Part shown: positions 15,307-24,642 of the stretch, one piece after another | Layout: each line of letters opens with the position of its first letter | Numbering within the stretch: the first letter of the stretch is position 1 | Assembly: GCA_003022565.1 (NCBI GenBank) | Contig: PXTN01000123.1 | Location: 1 to 37,367, forward strand | From: Bacteroidetes bacterium QS_3_64_15 | Lineage (GTDB): Bacteria; Bacteroidota; Rhodothermia; Rhodothermales; Salinibacteraceae | Reading direction: 5' to 3' | DNA: 37,367 bases | The notes under the pieces: model-generated | Told to the model about the DNA's origin: nothing | The model's input: the letters and a program-made list of their open reading frames with translations, nothing else | Database searches by the model: none | Translations under genes and position numbers: made by a program

Positions 15307-16560
15307 ATGACTGCACCGTCCGACCAAGGCCAGGCCGACCGTCCCCCCGACCCGCCGCCCGGGGACGGAGCGCGGGGAACCGGTCGACCCTCAGGATCGC
15401 CACGTGGGGAGGACGTGTCGTTGCTGGACATTTTGCTCATCTTGGCCCGCCACAAGACGCTCATCGTGCGGACGGTGCTCATCTTTGGGTTGCTGGGCGT
15501 CACGTACGCGCTGTTGGCCCCGGAGGAGTTCACCTCAGAAGCGCGAGTGGTGCGGGAGGCTCAGACAGATGGAGACGTCAGCCTTCCCGGAGGGATTTCT
15601 CCAGGGGCGCTCTCGGGCCTGGGCATCAATTTAGGAGGCGCCTCCAGTGGGCTGACGTCGCAGGCATTTCCCGACGTGCTGAATAGCCGAGAGGTGCGAC
15701 TTGCTGTCGTGCGCGACACGTTTCGATTTCCAGACGCCGAACAGCGCATGACGTTTGTGGATTACGTGAACCGTCCCCCGGGAGTGTTGGGGTACGTGCT
15801 GAATTACACAATCAAGTTGCCCTGGACGCTCAAAGACGCGCTCGGACGTGCAATTTCGACCTCGCCCGCGCCAGCGGGGACGACCGAGGCTGGAGAGCCG
15901 CTGATTCCGAGCGAGGAGGAGGACGAGGCGCTGGAGGCCATCGATGATATGGTGTCGGCTTCCGCTGACCAAGAGACAGGGCTCATGACCATCTCCGTGA
16001 CGGCGAGGGGACCGCGTTTGGCGGCGGATCTCACAGAGAGTTTCCTCAATCACTTTACGACGCGGGTTCGCGAGATCCGCACGGAAAAGGTGCGGGAGCG
16101 TCTCCAGTTCGTGGAGGGGCGTTTTCAGGAGGTGGAGGAGGAATTGGAGACGGCAGAGGAGCGTCTTGCGCAATTTCTGGAGCGGAACCAGAACCCGACG
16201 ACCGCCACACTGCAATTTCGCCGGGACCGACTGCAACGGCAGGTCAGCTTCAAGGAGCAGCTATACAGCGAGCTGCAGAGTCAACTCACGCAGACCCGCC
16301 TCGACCTGCAGCGTCAGCAGCCAGTGGTCACTGTCGTGGAGGAACCTGTTCCACCTGTAGAAAAAAGTGCGCCGTACCGGTTTCTCATCGTGCTGATGAG
16401 CCTGATCCTGGGGGGGGTCGTCGGTGTTGGCCTCGGGTTCGGATGGAAGCTCTTTGCTGATCGGTCGGAAGAACCGGAAGGCCGTAAAAAAATTGAAGAG
16501 GTCCAGGAGGCACTCATGCCAGGTGTTCTGAAACGAGGATTTAGAGAGCCGGAGAAATGA
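15307..16560 (+). CDS. Wzz-type polysaccharide co-polymerase / chain-length determinant
   Basis: Inner-membrane protein that sets chain length in Wzy-dependent polysaccharide synthesis. After a Pro/Gly-rich cytoplasmic N-terminus, LLDILLILARHKTLIVRTVL leads into the first membrane helix (about residues 50-70). A large periplasmic part follows with a long coiled coil (about 250-340; VRERLQFVEGRFQEVEEELE and so on). A Pro-containing stretch (EEPVPPVEKSAPYRF) precedes the second helix (about 357-383), as in the Wzz family. No kinase domain is fused to the C-terminus. It opens the polysaccharide cluster, 245 bp after mutL, and the flippase gene follows after 117 bp. Confidence 0.9.
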   Translation: MTAPSDQGQADRPPDPPPGDGARGTGRPSGSPRGEDVSLLDILLILARHKTLIVRTVLIFGLLGVTYALLAPEEFTSEARVVREAQTDGDVSLPGGISPGALSGLGINLGGASSGLTSQAFPDVLNSREVRLAVVRDTFRFPDAEQRMTFVDYVNRPPGVLGYVLNYTIKLPWTLKDALGRAISTSPAPAGTTEAGEPLIPSEEEDEALEAIDDMVSASADQETGLMTISVTARGPRLAADLTESFLNHFTTRVREIRTEKVRERLQFVEGRFQEVEEELETAEERLAQFLERNQNPTTATLQFRRDRLQRQVSFKEQLYSELQSQLTQTRLDLQRQQPVVTVVEEPVPPVEKSAPYRFLIVLMSLILGGVVGVGLGFGWKLFADRSEEPEGRKKIEEVQEALMPGVLKRGFREPEK

Positions 16561-16677
16561 TTGTCACGGCGTGCAGATACCACGCGGACCTGTTCACACC
16601 AGCGGGTAAGGAGGCGACTTTCATCTGCGCTGGAGAGGAAAAGGGAACCCTAGCTTCCAGAAGAAGGATCAGACCCA

Positions 16678-18087
16678 GTGGCCGAAGGCAAACAGACGGA
16701 CTCGTTGAATGAGCTGGTAGACCCCACCGGTGATCCGGGGGAAAAGCTCTGGTCACGCGTGCGCCGACTCTGGGGCCGAGTAAAGGAGGAAGGCCTTGTT
16801 GCTACGCTGATTCGGGAGGCAGGAGGAGCGTTTGTCGTAAGGGTCATAGGAGCTGGGGTTGCCTTTGGGGCTCAGGTTCTCCTCGCACGCTGGATGGGCG
16901 TCCGGAGCTACGGCATCTTCACCTTCGTATGGACGTGGATCACCGTACTCGTTTTGTTCGGTCGGTTGGGCGTCGACAAGGCCCTCATCCGGTACGTGCC
17001 CGGATATCGGGACGACCAGCGGTGGGAAAAACTACGGGGGCTCCTTCAGTTTGGCGGTCGTCTCGTGGGGGCCGTATGCGTGGGGCTCTCGGTGGTGGGG
17101 GCCGCGGTAGTGTGGTGGTTCAGGGGCGGGATGCCCGAGGGACAGCTCGTTACGTTCTGGGTGGCGTTCCTAATGCTCCCGCTGCTGGGACTCATGCAGA
17201 CGGGGAAAGGAGCACTACAGGCGTTCAAAAGCGCGATACGGGCCTACATTCCGGACCTTGTGGTGCGGCACGTAGCCGTCGTCGCGGTGGGCGGACTTCT
17301 CTTCCTGAGCGTTCCAGGCCGGCTCTCGGCGCCGCAGGGGATGGCCGCCATGCTGATGGCCGTGCTATGTTGCCTCGTGCTTACCGGATGGTGGCTCGCT
17401 CAAACTGCCCCCGCCGAAACGTGGCGGGCGGGCACGGTCTGGGACTCGAAAACGTGGATGTCGTCGATGGTGCCCATGATGCTCATTGCCGGCATGCACC
17501 TGCTGCTAAAGCGGACGGACCTGATCATGCTGGGCCTGCTCGTGGGACCGGAGGCGGCGGGAACGTATGGGGCCGCAGCGCGCGTCTCCGAGCTGTCCTA
17601 TTTCGGCCTGCAGTCGGCCAACGCGATCATGGCCCCGCTCATCGCGGAGCTCTATCATTCAGATCGGCATTCCGACCTCCAGCAAATTGTGACCTGGACG
17701 GCACGCGGGAGCTTTGGGCTCTACCTAATCGTCGCGGCGGCCCTGGTGGGCGCAGGGACCTATGTGCTCGCTCTCTTCGGGGACGCATTCGTCGCCGGGT
17801 ACGGGGCACTCGTTCTGCTGCTGGGGGGACAGTTTGCCAACACGGCCGCCGGCTCGGTCGGATTCTTGATGATGATGACGGGGCACGAAAAGGAGTCCGC
17901 CCAAATTCTCGCCGTCGCAGTAACCATAAACATCCTCCTGAACTACGGGCTCATTCCGGTCTATGGGCTCGAAGGGGCCGGAATTGCCACGGCGTCGACC
18001 GCGCTTCTCTGGAATGCATGGATGGGGGGGTACGTGTGGCGAACCGTTGGAATCAACGCAACCGTCTTCGCTACACGCAATGAGTGA
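16678..18087 (+). CDS. Wzx-type polysaccharide flippase (MOP superfamily)
   Basis: Membrane protein of 469 aa with about 12-14 hydrophobic helices, of the polysaccharide-repeat-unit flippase type in the MOP exporter superfamily. After a charged N-terminal region, REAGGAFVVRVIGAGVAFGAQVLLARWMGVRSYGIF is typical of the family's first helices. The second half contains LKRTDLIMLGLLVGPEAAGTYGAA, another usual landmark. It would turn lipid-linked repeat units to the periplasmic face for the Wzy polymerase. The start is GTG 16678 without a clear ribosome site. Its last 8 bases overlap the next gene (ATGAGTGA), so the sulfotransferase is translationally linked. Confidence 0.9.
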   Translation: MAEGKQTDSLNELVDPTGDPGEKLWSRVRRLWGRVKEEGLVATLIREAGGAFVVRVIGAGVAFGAQVLLARWMGVRSYGIFTFVWTWITVLVLFGRLGVDKALIRYVPGYRDDQRWEKLRGLLQFGGRLVGAVCVGLSVVGAAVVWWFRGGMPEGQLVTFWVAFLMLPLLGLMQTGKGALQAFKSAIRAYIPDLVVRHVAVVAVGGLLFLSVPGRLSAPQGMAAMLMAVLCCLVLTGWWLAQTAPAETWRAGTVWDSKTWMSSMVPMMLIAGMHLLLKRTDLIMLGLLVGPEAAGTYGAAARVSELSYFGLQSANAIMAPLIAELYHSDRHSDLQQIVTWTARGSFGLYLIVAAALVGAGTYVLALFGDAFVAGYGALVLLLGGQFANTAAGSVGFLMMMTGHEKESAQILAVAVTINILLNYGLIPVYGLEGAGIATASTALLWNAWMGGYVWRTVGINATVFATRNE

Positions 18088-18979
18088 CCACCGCCCAAAC
18101 TTTTTCATCATCGGGGCCCCAAAGTGCGGGACGACCTCGCTGGCGAAGTGGCTGTCCGACCACCCGCAGGTATACATGTCCCCCGTTAAGGAACCGCATT
18201 ATTTTAACCGCGACCACCACTATAGGAATATCCCGGAGGAGGATGCGTACGTGCGTCTCTTCGATGGAGTAACCGACGCGCACTGGGCCGTCGGAGAGGC
18301 CTCCGTCTTTTATCTGTTTTCGGATGTCGCCGTCCCGGAAATCGAAGCGGCCGTGTCGGGCGCGCGATACATCGTCATGATTCGCAACCCGGTCGAGATG
18401 GCCCACTCGCTCCACGAGCAGCAACTCGTAGCCGGTAACGAACACATTGAGGACTTCGAGACTGCCTGGGAGAAGTCTGATCGTCGCCTGCAGAGGAAAG
18501 ACGTGACGTTCTGGTGTCGGGAGCCGAAACTGCTCGCGTACACGGAGGTGTGCAAGCTTGGGAAGCAGATTGAGCGCCTCTACGAAACCGTTCCGGAAGA
18601 GCGTGTCCACGTCATCGTTTTCGACGATCTCGAAGAGAATGCCTCCCGGGAGTACCAAAAAACACTCCAGTTCCTCAACCTCGACAAATACAACCGTACG
18701 GATTTTTCAGCGCACAATACCGCTAAGGAGCGCACGTCTCAATGGCTACGACGCGTCGTAAAAGGGGTCAACGCCGTCAAACAATCGTTAGGCCTGTATC
18801 GGTTGGGAACCGGTATCATGGACCAGCTCGACAAACTGAACACAAACTACCGCTCGCGTCCGCCCCTTTCGCCACGTGTCCGCCAGGACGTCGCCCGCTA
18901 TTTTGAGGATGACGTGCGCCGCCTCAGCGGGGTCCTCGACCGGGACCTAACGCACTGGGTCAACACGCAGGGGCCATAG
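18080..18979 (+). CDS. Sulfotransferase 1 (PAPS-dependent, carbohydrate type)
   Basis: Transfers sulfate from PAPS to, presumably, a sugar of the polysaccharide. The 5'-phosphosulfate-binding loop is at the N-terminus (FFIIGAPKCGTTSLAKWL), followed by HPQVYMSPVKEPHYF, typical of Sulfotransfer_1/3 enzymes acting on sugars. The 3'-phosphate-binding segment is YIVMIRNPVEMAHSL. The length of 299 aa fits. ATG 18080 is chosen over upstream frame because it directly precedes the PAPS loop and overlaps the flippase stop by 8 bp. It is soluble with no signal peptide, so sulfation would occur in the cytoplasm before or during unit assembly. The acceptor is unknown. Confidence 0.92.
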   Translation: MSDHRPNFFIIGAPKCGTTSLAKWLSDHPQVYMSPVKEPHYFNRDHHYRNIPEEDAYVRLFDGVTDAHWAVGEASVFYLFSDVAVPEIEAAVSGARYIVMIRNPVEMAHSLHEQQLVAGNEHIEDFETAWEKSDRRLQRKDVTFWCREPKLLAYTEVCKLGKQIERLYETVPEERVHVIVFDDLEENASREYQKTLQFLNLDKYNRTDFSAHNTAKERTSQWLRRVVKGVNAVKQSLGLYRLGTGIMDQLDKLNTNYRSRPPLSPRVRQDVARYFEDDVRRLSGVLDRDLTHWVNTQGP

Positions 18980-19025
18980 CACCGAAGAGTATTCGTCGCT
19001 GCGCTTCGTTGTCCGGGTAACACGG

Positions 19026-19964
19026 GTGCCGATCAACATGCTAGACCTTGCAATCATTGGGGCGCCGAGGGCCGGAACGAGCACCCTGTTCGCCTGGCTC
19101 AACGCACACCCGGCTGTTCAGGGAAGTACTCCGAAGGAGACCTACTTCTTCATGGACGCCGAGCATCCTCTCACCGTGCGACAGGAGAAGCGAGGGGAGC
19201 CTACTGTACACACCGCAGGTCTCTCGGCGTTCGACACGTTCTTTGACGAATCAGCGGACGGGCTCAGGCTCGAAGCAACGACTCACCACTACTACCAGGA
19301 CACGGCGCAGGAGATGTTTGCCCGGTCTGAACCGAAGCCGCACGTCCTCTTCGTGGTCCGCCAGCCGGCCCATCGGATTCGGTCGTCGTTTCTCTTCACG
19401 AAGCACAATCGAGGACGCATCGATTCGGGCCTTACCTTCAATCAGTACGTCGACGTGCTACTAAACGGAGACCCTTCTATGCTAGACCAGCACTATCATT
19501 CTGACAGCAGCCTGTACATCGCGAAGCAGGAGCTTGAGCTCAGCACGTATGTCGTCTGGCTAGAGCGCTGGGAGGAGCGCCTGGGCACGGAGCACGTCCA
19601 TCCTCTCGTGTTCGAGCGCTTCGTGGAAGAAAGTCGCCGTGTGGTGGTGCAGATCTGCCGAACCCTGGGGATCGACCCGTCCTTCTACGAAAAGCGCTCG
19701 GTCTCCGCGAAAGGTGAGACCACCCTCGTCCGCAGCCCGACCCTGCAGCGGCTGGCCCACGAAGTAGGGACCCGGATCCCGGATGGACGGCTCAAGCAGG
19801 CCGTGAAGTCCCTCTATCGGTGGATTCAGGTCCAGGATGCGTCTGCTTCGGACGCCTCCGGTACGGATCGCGGTGTCGAGCAGTTGAAGGAGTACTTTGA
19901 ACCTCGGAACGAGCGGCTGGCGCAACACTCGAATCTGGATCTTTCCAGCTGGTGCCGCCCGTAG
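19026..19964 (+). CDS. Sulfotransferase 2
   Basis: Second PAPS-dependent sulfotransferase of the cluster, 312 aa. The PAPS loop is LAIIGAPRAGTSTLFAWL, followed by HPAVQGSTPKETYFFMD; the 3'-phosphate segment is VLFVVRQPAHRIRSSF. A conserved-looking tail contains LKEYFEPRNERLAQ, resembling the 'yxxxnxxL' end of this family. GTG 19026 or ATG 19038 can start it. It is clearly different in sequence from sulfotransferases 1 and 3, so it is not a recent duplicate and probably has another acceptor position. The GT4 gene starts 12 bp later. Confidence 0.92.
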   Translation: MPINMLDLAIIGAPRAGTSTLFAWLNAHPAVQGSTPKETYFFMDAEHPLTVRQEKRGEPTVHTAGLSAFDTFFDESADGLRLEATTHHYYQDTAQEMFARSEPKPHVLFVVRQPAHRIRSSFLFTKHNRGRIDSGLTFNQYVDVLLNGDPSMLDQHYHSDSSLYIAKQELELSTYVVWLERWEERLGTEHVHPLVFERFVEESRRVVVQICRTLGIDPSFYEKRSVSAKGETTLVRSPTLQRLAHEVGTRIPDGRLKQAVKSLYRWIQVQDASASDASGTDRGVEQLKEYFEPRNERLAQHSNLDLSSWCRP

Positions 19965-19976
19965 AGGCGCGACCGA

Positions 19977-21113
19977 TTGCATTCCCGCGACGAACCTACG
20001 ACGCTTGTGAGCGCGCATCCCTCTCACGTTTCACTCTTCTGGACCGGCCTGTGGGGCGGCGGGGCGGAACGCGTGATGCTTACCCTCGCCGAAGAGTTCC
20101 TGGAGCGAGGTGTTGAGACGGACATCGTGCTGACGACGACCGAGGGCGAACTGGCGGACGAAGTCCCGCCGGAAGCTCGGGTCATCGATTTGGAGGCGTC
20201 GCGGATCCTCACGAGCCTTCCCGGACTCGTTCGGTACTTGCGTCGGCGCCAACCTCCGGTGCTGTTGTCGGCGATGAGGAGGACCAACTGTATTGCCCTG
20301 TGGGCACGTGCGCTGAGCGGAGTGTCTACCCGGATCATCGTCTCCGAGCACAACGCGCTGTCGGCATCGACGAGCCAGTCAAGTTGGGAAGATCGGGCCC
20401 TCCTGTCCCTGATGCGATTTACGTATCCTTCCGCTGACCGAACGGTTGCTGTTTCCGAGGGGGTTGCAGAAGATCTGTGTCGGTCGGTCGGGCTGTGCCG
20501 AGAAGCAGTCACTGTTGTCTACAACCCTGTCCTTGGTCCGGGTCTCGCAGAACAGGCGACAGAGCACGCCGATCACCCCTGGTTTTCGACGGAGAGCAAT
20601 TCCGTGGTCCTTGGGGTAGGAGAGCTCTGCGAACAGAAGGATTTCTCCACCCTTCTCCGTGCGTTTGCCAGGGTGAGAGAGCGTCGTCCGGCATACCTCG
20701 CTATTCTCGGTGAGGGAGACAAGCGCTCGGTCCTCGAACGAGAGGCCCGGCGCCTTGGCGTGAGCGATCGGCTCTGGATGCCAGGATTCGTATCGAACCC
20801 ACTGAAATACATGGCACGGGCCTCGGTCTTTGCACTCTCGTCAAGGTGGGAGGGACTTCCCACCGTCCTGATTGAGGCAATGGCAAGTAGAACGCCAGTC
20901 GTCGCGACGGACTGTCCGAGCGGTCCCCACGAGATCCTCGAGGATGGTGAGTACGGAAGGCTCGTACCAGTTGGGGACCCCTCTGCTCTTGCCATAGCAA
21001 TTGAGGAAGCCCTTGAAGGTCACGTACAGCCGGCCCCGCGCTCCGCCCTTGATCGATTCCGGCGAGACGCAGTCGTCGATCAGTACCTCGATATCTTGAG
21101 CACCGTCGTGTGA
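19977..21113 (+). CDS. GT4-family glycosyltransferase A
   Basis: Retaining glycosyltransferase with GT-B fold, expected to add a sugar to the lipid-linked repeat unit at the cytoplasmic face. The N-terminal domain has the acceptor-side Gly loop TGLWGGGAERVMLTLAEEF. The C-terminal domain has VVLGVGELCEQKDFSTLLRAF, FVSNPLKYMARASVF and the family E-x7-E region EGLPTVLIEAMA. It resembles PglA/PglJ-like enzymes in layout; the donor sugar is unknown. The start is TTG 19977 or GTG 20007, neither supported by a ribosome site. It overlaps the following polymerase gene by 4 bp (GTGTGA arrangement), indicating coupling. Confidence 0.9.
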   Translation: MHSRDEPTTLVSAHPSHVSLFWTGLWGGGAERVMLTLAEEFLERGVETDIVLTTTEGELADEVPPEARVIDLEASRILTSLPGLVRYLRRRQPPVLLSAMRRTNCIALWARALSGVSTRIIVSEHNALSASTSQSSWEDRALLSLMRFTYPSADRTVAVSEGVAEDLCRSVGLCREAVTVVYNPVLGPGLAEQATEHADHPWFSTESNSVVLGVGELCEQKDFSTLLRAFARVRERRPAYLAILGEGDKRSVLEREARRLGVSDRLWMPGFVSNPLKYMARASVFALSSRWEGLPTVLIEAMASRTPVVATDCPSGPHEILEDGEYGRLVPVGDPSALAIAIEEALEGHVQPAPRSALDRFRRDAVVDQYLDILSTVV

Positions 21114-22549
21114 GGAACGCCTTGGCATCGGTTCAAGAAGAGAACTCAAACCCGTATGTGCAAATCACGGCCTCGCAGTGGGCCCTGGGGGGCGTACTGC
21201 TTCTCGTGTACCTTCTCACGATTGGCACGCTGAACGTGTCGAGTGGGAGTCCGAACGTCCATCTAGTCTACATTTCCTTTCTTGCGAAGACAGCCCTCCT
21301 GTTCGCCCCTTTTCTGATTGCCCGCGTGAAAGGCTGGGGGTGGTTTCATCCCCTCGTGTTCACGTCGCTCTGGCTGTTCGTGCGGCAAGTCCTGCCGAAA
21401 AGTGGCTTGTTTGTAGATGGACTCTCTTATCACGAGGCCCTACCCGGGTACACGGAGGCCTCCCTCAACCTCCTGGTCGCGTACGGGCTTGGCCTGCAGG
21501 CCTTCGCCCTCGGCATCACGTACCTCGGATATGCCACGGCGCCGCGCTTCAAGGTTCCCTCTTTGTCGCTTGCCAAGCCGAGCCGGCCCCTGCTGAAGAC
21601 AATTCTCATCGGAGGAATAGCCGGCCTGGCGTTCTACCGAATCGTATCTGCGGTAGGAGGAATCGGCCAGTTGATCCTCCTTAGGGGAGCAGGGCTAATT
21701 GGGCGTACAAAAGCGTACGGGGGCGGACAGTGGATCTTCCTCGTCGAGCAGTTGACAAATGCCTGCGTGATCTGGTTCGCGACCGACGATCGCGCCGTGA
21801 AGCGACTGTCGTTCTGGGGCCTGTTCGTACTTTCCCTGGCGCTTGTGTTCGGGGCGACCGGCTCGCGGTCCGGCGTCCTGTTCCCAGTCCTTTTCCTTCT
21901 TCTAATCTGGTCGATTCGTCACCACCGGATTCCGTTCAAGACGATTGGGGGGGCGGCAGTGGTAGGCATTTTCCTTATCGGATTCCTCGGAGAATTGAGG
22001 GGAGATCGTTCTCTCCTGACGAAACCTTTTTCCGAGAGCACCACAGACGTCAGCGCCTCCCCCATTGAAGGCTTTTCGGAAGGCATTCGGACCATCGCCG
22101 AGTACTCAGGATCAGCGGAGGGGATGTATCCGATTCTGGCTCGCGTACCGGATGAGGAGAGTCTGCTTCTCGGCAAGTCCTATGCGTCTCTCCTCGCACT
22201 CCCGATCCCGCGGGCGATTTGGCTCAACAAGCCGGAAGCAGCCGGCACGCTTGCAGGACAGGTATTTTTTGATAGTCCCGGTCGTGGCGTCCCACCGGGC
22301 AGCGTGGGTGAGGCATACTGGAACTTCCACCTTTTAGGGATCATCGCTGTCTTTCTCGCCTGGGGGTGGTTCTTGAAGTGGACCGGCCGGGTGTATCTGG
22401 AGAACAGAGAGAGTGAGGCGGTTATCGCATTCTACGCGGTGACAATACTCATTGCGAGGCCCCACACCCCGACCCTGTATGAGTGGATCCTGACGCTCCT
22501 TCCAATGGTCGTTCTGGCATACTTCATCCTCCAGAGAAAGGGTGACTGA
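21110..22549 (+). CDS. Wzy-type oligosaccharide repeat-unit polymerase
   Basis: A 479-aa inner-membrane protein with about 12 hydrophobic helices and a large hydrophilic loop (about residues 300-390) containing charged residues, the layout of O-antigen/capsule polymerases. Segments such as LALVFGATGSRSGVLFPVLFL and the loop LGELRGDRSLL are reminiscent of the oligosaccharide repeat-unit polymerase (OpgE/Wzy-like) group. The sequence is too divergent for a motif-level proof, so the call rests on topology, length and the position between glycosyltransferases in a Wzx/Wzz cluster. GTG 21110 overlaps the previous gene by 4 bp. The next gene overlaps its end by 8 bp. Confidence 0.8.
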   Translation: MRNALASVQEENSNPYVQITASQWALGGVLLLVYLLTIGTLNVSSGSPNVHLVYISFLAKTALLFAPFLIARVKGWGWFHPLVFTSLWLFVRQVLPKSGLFVDGLSYHEALPGYTEASLNLLVAYGLGLQAFALGITYLGYATAPRFKVPSLSLAKPSRPLLKTILIGGIAGLAFYRIVSAVGGIGQLILLRGAGLIGRTKAYGGGQWIFLVEQLTNACVIWFATDDRAVKRLSFWGLFVLSLALVFGATGSRSGVLFPVLFLLLIWSIRHHRIPFKTIGGAAVVGIFLIGFLGELRGDRSLLTKPFSESTTDVSASPIEGFSEGIRTIAEYSGSAEGMYPILARVPDEESLLLGKSYASLLALPIPRAIWLNKPEAAGTLAGQVFFDSPGRGVPPGSVGEAYWNFHLLGIIAVFLAWGWFLKWTGRVYLENRESEAVIAFYAVTILIARPHTPTLYEWILTLLPMVVLAYFILQRKGD

Positions 22550-23711
22550 CGTGAAGAAGTACGCGTTCTTCTTTCCTGTTGACAAAGACCTGTCCTTAAC
22601 GGGAGGGCCCCGCACCGTCGTGAACCTGCTGACCGGACTCCAGTCGGCCGGTCACGGCGTGGTGCTCCTGTCACAGAGAGAAAGTGCCCTTACGGAAGAG
22701 TTGAGAAGTCGAGGCGTTGCCGCAGAGGTCGTCACGCTCCCGGATATCCTAGACGTTCACGATGAGCAAGCCATGGATTACTCACTCCCCAGAAAGGCGA
22801 AAAGCCTTTTCGAACTGCTCAAGTACAATCAGCGAATCGCAACCCGCTGCCGAAAGCACGAAGTCGATGGCCTCTGGGCTCGCCAGATTAAAGGCATCTT
22901 GCTGGTCGGCATTGCAGCACGGTTCCTCGAAGTCCCATTGATTTGGGACATGGGGTACGAAAAGCCCCCAAGAGGGCTGATGCGAGTGCTGCACTGGATC
23001 GGACTGGGCCTTGCCACCCGCATCGTCACACAATCTAAGCGACAGTTTCCGGAGACCTTCGGTTCTCAGATTGAGAGATTGGTGGGCCACAAGGTCGATC
23101 ACATTTATCCGGGCATCAGCGAGGAGCGGCAGGCAGCCCTCCGGGCCGCCGCTAAGAACGGGGCTGGGAAGCCACGAACGGTGCTTACGATCGGCAACAT
23201 TCACCCCCGAAAGAACCAGGCGATGGCAATTCGGGCCCTTGCTCCGCTGCTTCGTTCCACATCGAACCTGCGGCTGGCGGTCGTCGGTGCTGTTCGGGAT
23301 CAGGCCTACTACCAGGACCTCCGCACCCTGGTGGGCGACGAAAACCTCTCGGAAGTGGTTGACTTTCTTGGGTGGCGGGACGACATTCCAGCGTTGCTCG
23401 GTCGCAGTGGTCTTCTGGTCCTATCCTCCCGTCGCGAGGGAATTCCGCACGTCGTTCGGGAGGCCATGTTCGCGGAGGTTCCCGTCGTGGCTACTCGTGT
23501 GGGGGGCGTGCCCGAGTCGGTCCGGCACGGAGAAACGGGGTACCTTGTTGATCCCCACGATGAGGAAGCGCTCCGTGAGCACACAGCCCGGCTCCTGCAC
23601 GATCCGGATCTGCGCCGCACGACGGGAGAGAATGCGGTCACATTCGCCCGAGATCGGTTCTCGAGGTCGGCGTGGATTGAGGCGTACTCGAACGTGATCG
23701 AGTCGACCTGA
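22542..23711 (+). CDS. GT4-family glycosyltransferase B
   Basis: GT-B fold glycosyltransferase, 389 aa. The N-terminal acceptor loop is SLTGGPRTVVNLLTGL. The C-terminal nucleotide-sugar domain includes VLTIGNIHPRKNQAMAIRAL, VVDFLGWRDDIPALLGRS and the donor-site motif REGIPHVVREAMFAEVPVVAT, with VGGVPESVRHGETGYLV as usual for GT4. GTG 22542 overlaps the polymerase stop by 8 bp; GTG 22551 is an alternative just after the stop. It probably adds one residue to the repeat unit. Donor and linkage cannot be read from the sequence. A 42-bp gap separates it from sulfotransferase 3. Confidence 0.92.
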   Translation: MTDVKKYAFFFPVDKDLSLTGGPRTVVNLLTGLQSAGHGVVLLSQRESALTEELRSRGVAAEVVTLPDILDVHDEQAMDYSLPRKAKSLFELLKYNQRIATRCRKHEVDGLWARQIKGILLVGIAARFLEVPLIWDMGYEKPPRGLMRVLHWIGLGLATRIVTQSKRQFPETFGSQIERLVGHKVDHIYPGISEERQAALRAAAKNGAGKPRTVLTIGNIHPRKNQAMAIRALAPLLRSTSNLRLAVVGAVRDQAYYQDLRTLVGDENLSEVVDFLGWRDDIPALLGRSGLLVLSSRREGIPHVVREAMFAEVPVVATRVGGVPESVRHGETGYLVDPHDEEALREHTARLLHDPDLRRTTGENAVTFARDRFSRSAWIEAYSNVIEST

Positions 23712-23753
23712 GCTCCGACGACGGACCGTCGCGCCACATCGCTGTCTAGTACG

Positions 23754-24596
23754 ATGACATCATCTACGGAAACCGCTCTTCCGACCGCACTCGTCATCGG
23801 TCCGATGCGATCCGCCACGACGTGGGTCCATCGGTATCTGAAGGATCGGGGCGACGTGTGCATGCCGACGGACGTGAAGGAGACGTTCTTCTTCGACCGT
23901 CGGTTCGAGAAGGGACTCGACTGGTACGCACGGCATTTTCAGAATTGCCAAGATAGGAGAACTCGAATTGTGATGGAGGTGGGTCCCAGTTACTTTCATT
24001 CGGACGAGGTCCCGGAGCGAATCCGCGACGCCCTCGGAGACATCCCACTGGTCGTCATCTACCGAGATCCTGTCGAAAGGAGTTTCTCTCATTTTGCCCA
24101 CCTCCGACGCTACGGATTTACGAGTCTCCCGCTTCGGGAGGCCGCCCAGGAGTTTCCGGAGATTCTCGCGGCGAGCCGGTACGCCGAGCAGCTCAGGCGA
24201 TGGGCCGACCACTTTGGAAGGGACCACTTAAACATTCTTCGCCTGGACACGCTGAGGACGTCACCGGATCAGTTTGCCGCTAATCTTACCGAGGCGTTAG
24301 GACTCCCCTTCGTGCCGGTTCCGGAAGCGTTGAGGACGCCGGTGAATCGGTCGGCGGTGCCCGAGAGCAATGTGCTCGCCGGGGTGGCCTGGCGGGTAGC
24401 CGATGTGCTCCGCGGGTGGCGGCTCCATAAAATTGTGGAGTGGGCGAAGCAGATTGGGGTGAAAGAAGTTGCCATGAGCCGCACTACGGAGACTCGTTCC
24501 GAAATGAGCAAGGCGGAGAGAAGATGGCTTCGTGAGCAACTTGAAAGTGACATCCAGCGCACGTCTCAGGTCCTTTCGGAAGTGGAGGGGAGCTGA
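23754..24596 (+). CDS. Sulfotransferase 3 (heparan-type Sulfotransfer_1)
   Basis: Third sulfotransferase, 280 aa. The PAPS loop is VIGPMRSATTWVHRYL, followed by VCMPTDVKETFFFDRRFEKGLDWYARHF, a layout shared with heparan sulfate N-/3-O-sulfotransferase-like enzymes. The 3'-phosphate segment VVIYRDPVERSFSHFAHLRRYG contains the expected Arg and Ser. The final region (SKAERRWLREQLESDI) matches the family's C-terminal pattern. The second position of the canonical loop is changed (GPMRSATT rather than GxxKxGTT), but the Arg can serve for Lys. Soluble and cytoplasmic. It is followed 46 bp later by GT4 C. Confidence 0.92.
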   Translation: MTSSTETALPTALVIGPMRSATTWVHRYLKDRGDVCMPTDVKETFFFDRRFEKGLDWYARHFQNCQDRRTRIVMEVGPSYFHSDEVPERIRDALGDIPLVVIYRDPVERSFSHFAHLRRYGFTSLPLREAAQEFPEILAASRYAEQLRRWADHFGRDHLNILRLDTLRTSPDQFAANLTEALGLPFVPVPEALRTPVNRSAVPESNVLAGVAWRVADVLRGWRLHKIVEWAKQIGVKEVAMSRTTETRSEMSKAERRWLREQLESDIQRTSQVLSEVEGS

Positions 24597-24642
24597 GTCT
24601 ACTCTGAGTGCATCCGCGTACGGGCTCTGCAGAGATAGCACC